Source of the DNA: Loktanella gaetbuli
GTDB lineage: Bacteria > Pseudomonadota > Alphaproteobacteria > Rhodobacterales > Rhodobacteraceae
Assembly (NCBI RefSeq): GCF_020531945.1
Contig: NZ_JAJATZ010000002.1
Coordinates: 372,001 to 436,000 of the forward strand
Length of the DNA: 64,000 nt
Reading direction: 5' to 3'
Part shown: positions 1-8,071 of the stretch, one piece after another
How the letters are laid out: each line of letters begins with the position of its first letter
Position numbering within the stretch: the first letter of the stretch is position 1
Translations under genes and position numbers: made by a program
The notes under the pieces: generated by a model
Databases searched by the model: none
The model's input: the letters and a program-made list of their open reading frames with translations, nothing else
Told to the model about the DNA's origin: nothing

Positions 1-120
1 CTGGCCAGAAGATCCCAGAGAGGCGGATCCCACGTTGCGCGCAAAGCCGCGCAAGCGTTAGTTGCTATTTTACGCCAAACCACTACGTTAGACGTCAATA
101 ATGTAGAAAAATGACCGAGA

Positions 121-573
121 TTGAGCGCAGTGACCGCTGAAACGAAATTTTCTGATCCGACTGCGATTGCGCCCGACACCGTAACGCAGGTTGCGGCACT
201 GTGTCATCGCAAGGGTGAAAAAGGACGTGAAGTTCTCTTGGTCACGTCGTCACGCGGGCGCTGGATCCTGCCGAAGGGCTGGCCGATCGATGGATTGACC
301 GATGCCGAGGCCGCCATGCAGGAAGCCTGGGAAGAGGCCGGCGTACGGAAAGGATCCGTCACCAGCAAGCCCGTGGCCAAGTTCGTGGGCGCAAAGCGGT
401 TCAGCGATGGCCGCCAGGTCCCCGCCAAGATCAAGGTCTATGCGATCCGCGTGCGCGAAACAGCCCGCAAATACCCCGAACACAAGCGCCGCGACAGACG
501 CTGGGTCAGCCTGTCAAAGGCCGCCAAGCTTCTATCGGACAAGGGATTTCGCAAGGCGCTCAAGGCGCTTTGA
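121..573 (+). CDS. Nudix hydrolase, diphosphoinositol-polyphosphate-phosphohydrolase-like
   Basis: A 150-residue single-domain Nudix protein expected to hydrolyse a nucleoside- or inositol-type diphosphate in the cytoplasm. The Nudix box begins at GWPIDG (about residue 53) and ends in QEAWEEAG. The metal-binding glutamates are present, while the usual arginine before the first of them is glutamine and the upstream glutamate is leucine. The KGW entry into the box is usual for small alphaproteobacterial DIPP-like Nudix proteins. The start is uncertain: TTG at 121 or GTG at 130; the nearby ATG at 111 is out of frame and closes quickly. It converges on argF with only 4 bases between the stops. 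Substrate unknown. Confidence 0.85.
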   Translation: MSAVTAETKFSDPTAIAPDTVTQVAALCHRKGEKGREVLLVTSSRGRWILPKGWPIDGLTDAEAAMQEAWEEAGVRKGSVTSKPVAKFVGAKRFSDGRQVPAKIKVYAIRVRETARKYPEHKRRDRRWVSLSKAAKLLSDKGFRKALKAL

Positions 574-577
574 CGCG

Positions 578-1483
578 TCAGCCTTGCAGGCAGTACCGCA
601 TGATTGCCTTTTGGGCATGCAGGCGATTTTCAGCCTCGTCGAAAATCACGGAATGCGGCCCGTCCATCACGCTGCTGGTCACCTCGTCGTCGCGGTGGGC
701 AGGCAGGCAATGCATGAACAGCGCGTCGGGATTGGCCTGCGCCATGAGCGCATCATTGACCTGATAGCCGCGCAACTGGTTGTGGCGGCGTTCGCGCGCC
801 GAGGCAGGATCGTGCATGCTGACCCAGGTATCGGTCACCACCAGATCCGCCCCCTGCACCGCGCGCGCTGGGTCGCGTTCGATCGTATACAACCCGCTGA
901 GTGCCGGTTCGGGATCCAGCGGAGCAGGACCGGTGAATACCAACTCGAAATCGAATTGCTTGGCGGCATGGGCAAAGCTGGCAAAGACATTGTTGCCGTC
1001 GCCGGACCAGACGACCTTGCGGCCCTTGATCGGGCCGCGGTGTTCCTCGAACGTCATGATGTCAGCCATGATCTGGCAGGGGTGCGTGCGGTTGGTCAGC
1101 CCGTTGATCACCGGCACGGTGGCATATTCCGCCATTTCCAGCAGCGTCGCCTCCTCGAATGTGCGGATCATGATGAGATCGACGTAGCGCGAGAGCACCC
1201 GCGCCGTGTCGGCGATCGTCTCGCCGTGGCCCAACTGCATGTCGGCCCCCGACAGAACCATGGTCTGCCCTCCCATCTGCCGCACGCCCACGTCGAAACT
1301 GACGCGGGTCCGGGTGGAGGGTTTTTCAAAGATCAGCGCGACAATGTGATCCTGCAACGGCTGTTCCGCGTCGGGGCGTCCCTTGGGATGGCCGTTGCGG
1401 GCCTGTTTCATCCGCATGGCGTCGTCGATGATGGCCCGCAGATCAGCAGCAGGTGTCACGTGAAGGTCGAGAAAATGGGTCAT
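578..1483 (-). CDS. argF: ornithine carbamoyltransferase
   Basis: Transfers the carbamoyl group from carbamoyl phosphate to ornithine to give citrulline (arginine synthesis, cytoplasm). The 301 residues match the family length of about 305. The carbamoyl-phosphate loop STRTR lies at residues 56-60, HPCQIMAD follows in the middle of the protein, and the catalytic cysteine motif HCLPA is near residue 260. It lies directly downstream of argD on the same strand (61 bases apart), so argD-argF is a likely operon. The carbamoyl phosphate donor is made by CarB, encoded 19 kb away in this window. Confidence 0.96.
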   Translation of the reverse strand: MTHFLDLHVTPAADLRAIIDDAMRMKQARNGHPKGRPDAEQPLQDHIVALIFEKPSTRTRVSFDVGVRQMGGQTMVLSGADMQLGHGETIADTARVLSRYVDLIMIRTFEEATLLEMAEYATVPVINGLTNRTHPCQIMADIMTFEEHRGPIKGRKVVWSGDGNNVFASFAHAAKQFDFELVFTGPAPLDPEPALSGLYTIERDPARAVQGADLVVTDTWVSMHDPASARERRHNQLRGYQVNDALMAQANPDALFMHCLPAHRDDEVTSSVMDGPHSVIFDEAENRLHAQKAIMRYCLQG

Positions 1484-1507
1484 TGTCGTGTCCTTGGCGG
1501 GCGGAGG

Positions 1508-1528
1508 CCGGGGGTTTCACACCCCCGG
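1508..1528. repeat. perfect 8-bp hairpin between argD and argF (REP-like element)
   Basis: CCGGGGGT and ACCCCCGG face each other across a 5-base loop (TTCAC), followed by a C-rich tract and GTGGAGTATTT. It lies in the argD-argF gap. From memory, hairpins of this type followed by GGAGTATTT are dispersed repeats in Rhodobacteraceae genomes; only one copy is seen in this window. It could stabilise or attenuate the argD-argF transcript. Confidence 0.5.
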
Positions 1529-1544
1529 ACCCCCGTGGAGTATT

Positions 1545-2729
1545 TCAGGCAAGATGATGCGCGACAGTCGCGGCGGCGGCGTCCAACCGGTCGATGGCCT
1601 GTGCGATTTCGTCGTCGGTGATCGTCAGTGGTGGCAGCAGGCGGATGACGTTGTCGGCGGCGGGCACGGTCAGGATGTCCTGCGCATAGCCTGCCTGAAC
1701 GATGTCGGTGTTCGTGGCCTTGCATTTGAGGCCCAGCATGAGGCCCGCACCACGCACGCCCTCGAACACGTCGGGGTGGCTGGCGACAAGGCCCTCGAGC
1801 TTTTGCCGCAGCAGGCCTGCCTTGCGGTTGACCTCAGCCAGAAAGGCGGGGTCCGCGATGATGTCCATGACGGCGTTGCCGACGGCGCAGCCCAGCGGGT
1901 TGCCGCCGTAGGTCGATCCATGGGTGCCTGCGGTCATGCCGGAGGCGGCCCGCTCGGTCGCCAGCACGGCCCCGAGGGGGAAACCGCCGCCGATGCCCTT
2001 GGCCACCATCATGATGTCCGGGGTGATGCCGGACCATTCATGGGCAAACAGCTTGCCCGTGCGGCCCACACCGCATTGCACTTCGTCAAAAATCAACAGC
2101 AGGCCGTGTGCGTCGGCCAGATCGCGCAACCCCTTGAGGCATTGGTCAGGCACGGGACGGATCCCGCCTTCGCCTTGAACGGGTTCGACCAGGATGGCGC
2201 AGACGGTAGGCGACGCGGCCGCCGCAGTCAGCGCGTCATGGTCGCCGAAGTCCAGGTGCACGAAACCGGGCAACAACGGGCCGAAGCCCTTGGTCATCTT
2301 GTCCGAGCCGGCCGCGGCGATACCGGCAGAGGACCGGCCATGAAAGCTGCCCGAAAAGGTGATGATATCGGTCCGGTCGGGCTGGCCCGCGTCGTGAAAG
2401 TGTTTGCGCGCCATTTTCACGGCGAGTTCGCAGGATTCGGTGCCGGAATTGGTGAAAAACGCCGTGTCGGCAAACGTATGCGCGACAAGCTTGTCGGCCA
2501 GCGCCTGTTGCGCCGGGATCTGGTACAGGTTCGAGGTATGCCACAGCGCCTGCGCCTGATCGGTCAGTGCAGCGACCAACGCGGGATGTGCATGCCCCAA
2601 GGCGTTGACCGCGATACCGGCACCCAGGTCCAGAAATCGGCGCCCGTCGTCCGCGATCAGCCAAGTGCCCTCGCCCTTTTGAAAGGCAAAAGGTGCGCGG
2701 TTATAGGTCGGCAGGACGGATGGGATCAT
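1545..2729 (-). CDS. argD: acetylornithine aminotransferase (class III, PLP-dependent)
   Basis: Converts N-acetylglutamate semialdehyde to N-acetylornithine with glutamate as amino donor; homologues may also act on succinyl-diaminopimelate semialdehyde. The 394 residues contain the class III features in order: the entrance motif GAGIAVNALGH, the cofactor-phosphate loop NSGTESCE, the FDEVQCGVGRTG motif with the PLP-pairing aspartate, and the Schiff-base lysine in MVAKGIGGGFP. It is first in the probable argD-argF operon. The 189 bases upstream (2730-2918) hold no gene and should carry its promoter. Confidence 0.96.
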   Translation of the reverse strand: MIPSVLPTYNRAPFAFQKGEGTWLIADDGRRFLDLGAGIAVNALGHAHPALVAALTDQAQALWHTSNLYQIPAQQALADKLVAHTFADTAFFTNSGTESCELAVKMARKHFHDAGQPDRTDIITFSGSFHGRSSAGIAAAGSDKMTKGFGPLLPGFVHLDFGDHDALTAAAASPTVCAILVEPVQGEGGIRPVPDQCLKGLRDLADAHGLLLIFDEVQCGVGRTGKLFAHEWSGITPDIMMVAKGIGGGFPLGAVLATERAASGMTAGTHGSTYGGNPLGCAVGNAVMDIIADPAFLAEVNRKAGLLRQKLEGLVASHPDVFEGVRGAGLMLGLKCKATNTDIVQAGYAQDILTVPAADNVIRLLPPLTITDDEIAQAIDRLDAAAATVAHHLA

Positions 2730-2918
2730 CGGATCATTCCTATGGGACGCGTCAAAGCCCGTTTGATGCCGAAGCAGCGCAGGCAGGTCAACGATTTTCA
2801 GGGGGTTAGGACAGACGAGCAGCAGCGGACGCAGGTCAGCGTCGGCGTCGGATCAAGACTGATGTGCGCATTGTCATGCGGGGCGTTTAAACGGCGCGTG
2901 ACGCAGGGGCAAGCCCTA

Positions 2919-3731
2919 TCAGGCCTTGAGCCGGTATCCACGGTCGAGCCAGCGCCAGACCAGCCCCAGAACCGCCACGTTGGCCACCAGCACGATCACC
3001 AGACCCAACCAGGGCGAGCTGTCGGAGACGCCGATCATGCCGTAGCGCACGCCGTCGATGATGTAGAAGAACGGGTTCGCATGGGATGCGGCCTGAAGCG
3101 GGCCGGGCAATGCCTCGATACTGTAGAACGTGCCTGACAAGAACGACAGCGGGGTGACGAGAAAGTTGGAAATGGCGGACAGCTGGTCGAACTTGTTGGC
3201 GAAAATACCGGCGATCATGCCCAGACCGCCCATGAACAACGACCCCAGGGTCACGAATGTCAGCACCCAGAGCACGTTTTGCACCGCCACGCCAAGAAAG
3301 ATCCACGATCCCAGCGCAATGACGAAGGCCACGATCAATCCGCGCGCCAAGGCGCCTGCCAGATAGCCGATCAACAACTCGAGCGCGGACAACGGCGGCA
3401 TGAGCGTATCAACGATATTGCCACCCACCTTTGCGCTGGCGAGGCTGGAAGAAGTATTGGCGAATGCGTTCTGGATCACCGTCATGATCAGGATTCCGGG
3501 TGCCAGGAACGTCATGAACGGCACGCCCATCACGTCGCCGCGCTGTGGCCCGATGGCGATGGTAAAGATCATCAGCAACAGGCCCGCGTTGATCAGCGGT
3601 GCCATGACCGTCTGTGACCAGACATTCATGAAACGGCGCACCTCGCGCCCTGCGAGGGTCAGCGTCCCTTGGGTATTCCAGCGGCCGAAGCGGCGCACAC
3701 CCATCTGGGTCGGTGGGGTCGATGGGGTCAT
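2919..3731 (-). CDS. ABC-2 type transporter permease
   Basis: A 270-residue inner-membrane permease of the ABC-2 family, with about six hydrophobic segments and a core like polysaccharide or drug export permeases. The start is placed at the ATG at 3731 because AGGAGA lies 7 bases upstream; an in-frame extension to 3830 is possible but looks non-coding. No ATP-binding partner is encoded next to it: upstream is the divergent gcrA and downstream is argD, so the ATPase must be elsewhere. Exported substrate unknown. Confidence 0.85.
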   Translation of the reverse strand: MTPSTPPTQMGVRRFGRWNTQGTLTLAGREVRRFMNVWSQTVMAPLINAGLLLMIFTIAIGPQRGDVMGVPFMTFLAPGILIMTVIQNAFANTSSSLASAKVGGNIVDTLMPPLSALELLIGYLAGALARGLIVAFVIALGSWIFLGVAVQNVLWVLTFVTLGSLFMGGLGMIAGIFANKFDQLSAISNFLVTPLSFLSGTFYSIEALPGPLQAASHANPFFYIIDGVRYGMIGVSDSSPWLGLVIVLVANVAVLGLVWRWLDRGYRLKA

Positions 3732-3860
3732 GGCGGTCTCCTTTGCGTCGGGGACAGACATAGCGAGTTGGGCTGAATTGGCCAGTGTCCGCATTTGACG
3801 GGTCGGCGTGGTTGTATCCGCCGCTGGCATGCTTAGAATAGGGACAACCTGAAAAAGAGC

Positions 3861-3887
3861 GCAGGCCGGTCACGCGACCGTGCCTGC
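3861..3887 (+). promoter_or_regulatory. hairpin in the gcrA leader
   Basis: GCAGG-c-CGGTC pairs with GACCG-tg-CCTGC around a 4-base loop, giving two 5-bp stems broken by a small internal loop, 26 bases before the gcrA start. There is no T-run, so it is not a simple terminator. It could be a regulator site or an mRNA leader structure. Confidence 0.4.
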
Positions 3888-3913
3888 CGCATGCAGTGAA
3901 GCAAGGAAAGCCG

Positions 3914-4528
3914 ATGTCCTGGACAGACGAACGTGTCGAGACGCTGAAACGGATGTGGGGCGAAGGCCAGTCGGCCAGCGTGATCGCCAAGGAATTGGGC
4001 GGCGTGACCCGCAACGCCGTGATCGGCAAGGTCCACCGTCTGGGCCTGTCAAACCGCGCGGGGTCGGCTGCTGCCGCACCCGCCGAAACCGAAGCCGCAC
4101 CGGCACCCGTTGCCGAGACAGCTGCGGCGGAGGAAAAACCCGAGATGATGACCAAATCGGCTGCTCCGCCCCCCAAGACGAAAAAGACCGCCGAGGAAGA
4201 AGAGGTCGAGGAACTGGACGAAAACGGTATCCCGATTTCCGCCGCCCGCCGCGCGATCATTCCCGCAGGCCAGCCGCTGCCGCCGCAGCCCAGCGCAAAC
4301 GAGATTTCGCCCGAAGCTTTGGCCAAGGTGAATGAAGTTGAAAAAACAGCGCGCAAGATCGGCCTGATGGATCTGACCGAAAAGACGTGCAAATGGCCGG
4401 TCGGGGACCCTGCGACACAGGATTTCTGGTTCTGCGGGCTGCCATCGCAAGCTGGCAAACCGTATTGTGAGGCCCATGTCGGCGTTGCGTTCCAGCCCAT
4501 GTCATCGCGCCGCGACCGCCGTCGCTAA
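3914..4528 (+). CDS. gcrA: GcrA cell-cycle regulator
   Basis: GcrA is an alphaproteobacterial transcription factor that binds sigma-70 RNA polymerase and CcrM-methylated GANTC promoters. The N-terminus (SWTDERVETLKRMW, residues 2-15) and the following VTRNAVIGKVHRLGL are the family DNA-binding helix-turn-helix. A long acidic, Ala/Pro-rich linker follows (about residues 50-110). The C-terminal sigma-binding domain carries the conserved CKWPVGDP and FCG..YCEAH cysteines. ATG 3914 is chosen because homologues start exactly MSWTDER and AAGGAAAG precedes it. The 204 residues are somewhat long because of the linker. Confidence 0.95.
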   Translation: MSWTDERVETLKRMWGEGQSASVIAKELGGVTRNAVIGKVHRLGLSNRAGSAAAAPAETEAAPAPVAETAAAEEKPEMMTKSAAPPPKTKKTAEEEEVEELDENGIPISAARRAIIPAGQPLPPQPSANEISPEALAKVNEVEKTARKIGLMDLTEKTCKWPVGDPATQDFWFCGLPSQAGKPYCEAHVGVAFQPMSSRRDRRR

Positions 4529-4548
4529 GCCAAGCGGCAAAGTAACCG

Positions 4549-4590
4549 AGGGCCGTGCCGGAGAGATCCTGCGCGGCCCTTTTTCATTTT
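4549..4590 (+). terminator. rho-independent terminator after gcrA
   Basis: AGGGCCGTGC pairs with GCGCGGCCCT (10 bp with one G-T wobble) around a 12-base loop, and is followed directly by TTTTCATTTT. It starts 20 bases after the gcrA stop. Confidence 0.85.
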
Positions 4591-4684
4591 GCGCGAACTT
4601 GAGGTCGGCGGAACCTAGGTTTTTCCGCAGTGCAGCATATATCTGCCATGCCCGCGACAGCCAACAGACGCGAAAGGACAGCAC

Positions 4685-5461
4685 ATGCCGAACCTTGCAC
4701 TGATCACCGGAGCCTCTTCGGGTATCGGGATGGAATTTGCCCGGTATCACGCCAGCAAGGGTGGCGATCTGATCATCACGGCCCGCAGCGCAGACAAACT
4801 GGCGGCCCTGAAGGCCGAGCTGGAACAGGCCCATGCGGTCAGTGTGCAGGTGATCCCGGTTGATCTGGGTGCGGACGGTGGCGCGCAGGCGCTGCTGTCG
4901 CAGGTTGGTGACGCCCAGGTAGAGGTGCTGATCAACAACGCAGGCTTTGGCGGGCATGGCGCACATATCGAACGTGATCTGGCAGCGGAGCACGCGATGA
5001 TCGACCTCAACGTCAAGGCGCTGATGACCCTGAGCCATGCCATCGGGGCCGATATGGCCGCACGCGGCAAAGGGCGCATCCTGAACGTCGGGTCCACCGC
5101 AGGCATGATCCCCGGTCCGCTACAGGCGGTCTATTTCGCGACAAAGGCATTCGTGCGCAGCTATTCGCTGGCGCTGGCCGAAGAACTGCGCCGCAAGGGC
5201 GTCACGGTGACCGTTCTGGCCCCGGGCTATGTCGAAACCGGGTTTGCCGATGCCGCCGATCTGGGCGGCACCGGTCTGGTCAGCGGCGGCGGGGCCAGCG
5301 CCGCAGAGGTCGCAAAATTCGGCTACGACGCAATGGTTGCCGGCAAGTTGCACGTCATCAACGAACCCAAGCTGTCGTTTGCGCTGAACTGGGTACTGCC
5401 CCTGCTGCCATTGCGTGCGGTCATGGCGAACGTCCGCAAGATGCAGGAAAAGCGCGCCTAG
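4685..5461 (+). CDS. short-chain dehydrogenase/reductase
   Basis: A 258-residue NAD(P)-dependent classical SDR oxidoreductase. The dinucleotide site TGASSGIG is at residues 8-15, the NNAG structural motif is at about residue 85, the catalytic serine is in NVGSTAG, and the YxxxK pair is in YFATK. A basic residue follows the second beta strand (ARS), which favours NADPH. The layout resembles the DltE/YdfG-like group with a C-terminal hydrophobic extension. The substrate cannot be read from the sequence. ATG 4685 follows AAAGGA. It converges on the next gene with a 4-base overlap of the stop codons. Confidence 0.88.
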   Translation: MPNLALITGASSGIGMEFARYHASKGGDLIITARSADKLAALKAELEQAHAVSVQVIPVDLGADGGAQALLSQVGDAQVEVLINNAGFGGHGAHIERDLAAEHAMIDLNVKALMTLSHAIGADMAARGKGRILNVGSTAGMIPGPLQAVYFATKAFVRSYSLALAEELRRKGVTVTVLAPGYVETGFADAADLGGTGLVSGGGASAAEVAKFGYDAMVAGKLHVINEPKLSFALNWVLPLLPLRAVMANVRKMQEKRA

Positions 5462-6549
5462 TCCTCGTCCTCCCAATTGCTGCCGATCGCTTCGCGGTCG
5501 GACCTGCGTTCCCTGTCGACCATCTCCTCGACCTCGTTCAACTCTTCGGATGTCGCGTCTTCGGGGCGGCTTTCGGCGGCTTCCTGCGGTGTCAACAGCA
5601 GCTTGAAATACATCGGATAGTGGTCGGAGTTGATATCCGGCAACCGTTTCATGTCGATCAGGCGAAATCGTGCGTCATGAAACAGGTGGTCCAGCGGCCA
5701 ACGCATTAGCGGCATGCGTGCCGAAAACGTATTGTAGAACCCGCGCCCAACGCGCGGGTCAAGCAGGCCGGACACGTTTTGAAACCGTTTGGTCGTGATC
5801 GACCAGGCCACGTCGTTCATATCGCCGGTCACGATGGCTGGCAGGGGATCGTCGCTGACCTCGATCCCGATGGCTCCCAGCTCTGCGTCGCGCCCTTCGG
5901 TCGACTGATATGGCACCGGCGGTTCGGGATGCGTGACATAGAGGCGGAATGCCTGCCCTGACGGCAGCGTGATGCGCGCGCGCAGTGACGGCACCTCGTC
6001 CACAACGAGGTTGCGAAATGCCGCTTCTTCGAGCGCGTATTTGCTGAAAATGGCCATGCCGTACCCGTTGTCATAGGGTTGCGACATAACGTGAGGGTAT
6101 CTGTCGGCCAATGGGGACAGACCTTCGATCCAGTCTGCGTCGGTTTCCAGCGCTGTCACGATATCCGGCTCGTGCGTGCGCACCAGCTGTATCAGCCGGT
6201 CGTAGTCACGGTTCGATTTTTTCACGTTCGCGGCGATCAGGCTGATGGTGTGCCCCGGTTCGATCGCCTCATGAACGGCCGGTCGCGTTGATTGGGTGTG
6301 CCAGATCGGCAGATAGCGCCCGATGTAGAACCCTTGGTTCAGGCCGCACAGCACAAGCGCCGCAATCATCCACAATGCCCCCTCTGGCTGCAACCAGATG
6401 GCGAGGGGGATCAGAACAAGCAGCAGCAGCAGCACCTGCTGGCGCGGAAAATCGGCCGACCGGACGAACCCGTGCGAAACCCGCAGCAATGGCACAATGG
6501 TCATCACGATGACGAACCCGGTCAGGCCCCACAGCAGTATCGAAATCAT
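5458..6549 (-). CDS. membrane-anchored endonuclease/exonuclease/phosphatase family protein
   Basis: A 363-residue protein with about three N-terminal membrane segments (residues 1-75) and then an EEP-fold domain expected on the periplasmic side. Fold motifs in order are AANVKKSN, the metal-binding ETD, THPEPP, GDMND and the terminal SDHYPM. The C-terminal tail of about 40 residues is strongly charged. EEP proteins cleave phosphodiester or phosphomonoester bonds; the actual substrate (nucleic acid, lipid or other) is unknown. Its stop overlaps that of the SDR gene by 4 bases. No operon partner is apparent. Confidence 0.8.
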   Translation of the reverse strand: MISILLWGLTGFVIVMTIVPLLRVSHGFVRSADFPRQQVLLLLLVLIPLAIWLQPEGALWMIAALVLCGLNQGFYIGRYLPIWHTQSTRPAVHEAIEPGHTISLIAANVKKSNRDYDRLIQLVRTHEPDIVTALETDADWIEGLSPLADRYPHVMSQPYDNGYGMAIFSKYALEEAAFRNLVVDEVPSLRARITLPSGQAFRLYVTHPEPPVPYQSTEGRDAELGAIGIEVSDDPLPAIVTGDMNDVAWSITTKRFQNVSGLLDPRVGRGFYNTFSARMPLMRWPLDHLFHDARFRLIDMKRLPDINSDHYPMYFKLLLTPQEAAESRPEDATSEELNEVEEMVDRERRSDREAIGSNWEDED

Positions 6550-6670
6550 GTTTCAGCCTTTTCATTGCGCCATTCTGACGCACCAACGCATCTCGCGGCG
6601 GTTTGGCTCCGTCCAGTGGGAAAAACCATTGCCGGCATCACGCCCCCTTTTCGCACTGGCCCGACAGGCG

Positions 6671-6676
6671 TATAGC
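6671..6676 (+). promoter_or_regulatory. -10-like element directly before rimO
   Basis: TATAGC ends 6 bases before the rimO ATG, and there is no Shine-Dalgarno sequence in between. If it is the -10 element, the transcript would begin at or next to the start codon (leaderless). The -35 region is weak. Confidence 0.4.
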
Positions 6677-6682
6677 CGCGCC

Positions 6683-8071
6683 ATGACACAAAACCCGCCA
6701 GAGCTCCGCCCCGACCTCGCACGCGCCCGCGTGACAGAAACCCGCCGCCCCGGCCAACCCGTGATCGGGATGGTGTCGCTGGGTTGTCCCAAGGCGCTGG
6801 TCGACAGTGAACGCATCCTGACGCGTCTGCGCGCCGAAGGCTACGCCATTTCTTCGGATTATGCGGGGGCCGAGGCGGTGATCGTGAACACCTGCGGGTT
6901 CCTCGACAGTGCCAAGGCCGAAAGCCTGGAGGCCATCGGCGAGGCATTGGTCGAAAACGGGCGGGTCATCGTGACGGGCTGTCTGGGGGCAGAGCCGGAT
7001 TATATCCGCGAACATCACCCCAGCATCCTCGCCGTGACGGGGCCGCACCAATACGAACAGGTGCTGGATGCAGTCCATGCCGCCGTGCCGCCATCGCCCG
7101 ATCCATTCGTCGATCTGCTGCCCGCGCGCGGCGTGTCGCTGACGCCAAGGCACTACAGCTATCTCAAGATTTCCGAGGGCTGCAATCACAAGTGCAAGTT
7201 CTGCATCATTCCCGACATGCGCGGCAAACTGGCGTCACGCCCGGCCCATGCCGTGCTGCGCGAGGCGGAAAAACTGGTGGAAGCCGGGGTAAAGGAGCTG
7301 TTGGTCATCTCACAGGACACCAGCGCCTACGGGTTGGACCGCAAATACGACCTCAACCCGTGGAAGGGTGGCGAGGTGCGCAGCCACATCACCGATCTGG
7401 CGCGGGAACTGGGGACGCTGGGGGCGTGGGTGCGGCTGCACTACGTCTATCCCTATCCGCATGTGCGCGACATGATCCCGCTGATGGCCGATCCTGCGTC
7501 CGGCGTGCTGCCCTATCTGGATATCCCGTTCCAGCACTCGCACCCCGACGTGCTGCGCCGCATGGCCCGTCCCGCCGCCGGATCCAAGACGCTGGAGGAA
7601 ATCGCCGCCTGGCGCGCGATCTGCCCTGACATCACGCTGCGCTCGACCTTTATCGTGGGGTATCCGGGTGAAACCGAGGCGGAATTCCAGCACCTGCTGG
7701 ACTGGATGGACGCGGCACAACTGGACCGCGTAGGCTGTTTTCAATACGAAAACGTCGCCGGGGCGCGGTCAAACGCCCTGCCCGACCATGTCGCGCCCGG
7801 GGTCAAGCAGGACCGCTGGGATCGGTTTATGGCAAAAGCGCAGGCCATATCCGAGGCGAAACTACAGGCCAAGGTTGGAAAAGTGCTGGAGGTCATCGTC
7901 GACGACATCGACAGCGACGGCATCGCCACCTGCCGCACCTGGGCCGATGCACCGGAAATCGACGGTAACCTGTTCATCGACGAAGGCACCGAAGGGTTGT
8001 CGGTCGGTGACGTGCTCAAGGTCACCGTGGACGAGGCGGGGGAGTATGATTTGTGGGGGGCGCTTGTTTGA
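6683..8071 (+). CDS. rimO: ribosomal protein S12 methylthiotransferase
   Basis: A radical-SAM enzyme that adds a methylthio group to the beta-carbon of an aspartate of ribosomal protein S12. The 462 residues contain the N-terminal UPF0004 domain with SLGCPKALVDSE, the cluster-binding NTCGF and VTGCLG cysteines, the radical-SAM motif CNHKCKFC, and a C-terminal TRAM domain (about residues 390-460). The start is ATG 6683, since the longer in-frame upstream sequence overlaps the promoter of the divergent EEP gene and does not look coding. The end is intact and overlaps the next gene by 4 bases. Confidence 0.96.
   Translation: MTQNPPELRPDLARARVTETRRPGQPVIGMVSLGCPKALVDSERILTRLRAEGYAISSDYAGAEAVIVNTCGFLDSAKAESLEAIGEALVENGRVIVTGCLGAEPDYIREHHPSILAVTGPHQYEQVLDAVHAAVPPSPDPFVDLLPARGVSLTPRHYSYLKISEGCNHKCKFCIIPDMRGKLASRPAHAVLREAEKLVEAGVKELLVISQDTSAYGLDRKYDLNPWKGGEVRSHITDLARELGTLGAWVRLHYVYPYPHVRDMIPLMADPASGVLPYLDIPFQHSHPDVLRRMARPAAGSKTLEEIAAWRAICPDITLRSTFIVGYPGETEAEFQHLLDWMDAAQLDRVGCFQYENVAGARSNALPDHVAPGVKQDRWDRFMAKAQAISEAKLQAKVGKVLEVIVDDIDSDGIATCRTWADAPEIDGNLFIDEGTEGLSVGDVLKVTVDEAGEYDLWGALV

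Noticed and set aside
302..1621. Long plus-strand open frame opposite argF
   Set aside because: It is the antisense shadow of argF: its sequence is rich in Arg, His and Gly, has no recognisable motif, and argF is complete on the other strand.
1488..3137. 549-codon plus-strand open frame opposite argD
   Set aside because: Antisense shadow of argD caused by GC-rich third positions; no domain and no ribosome binding site.
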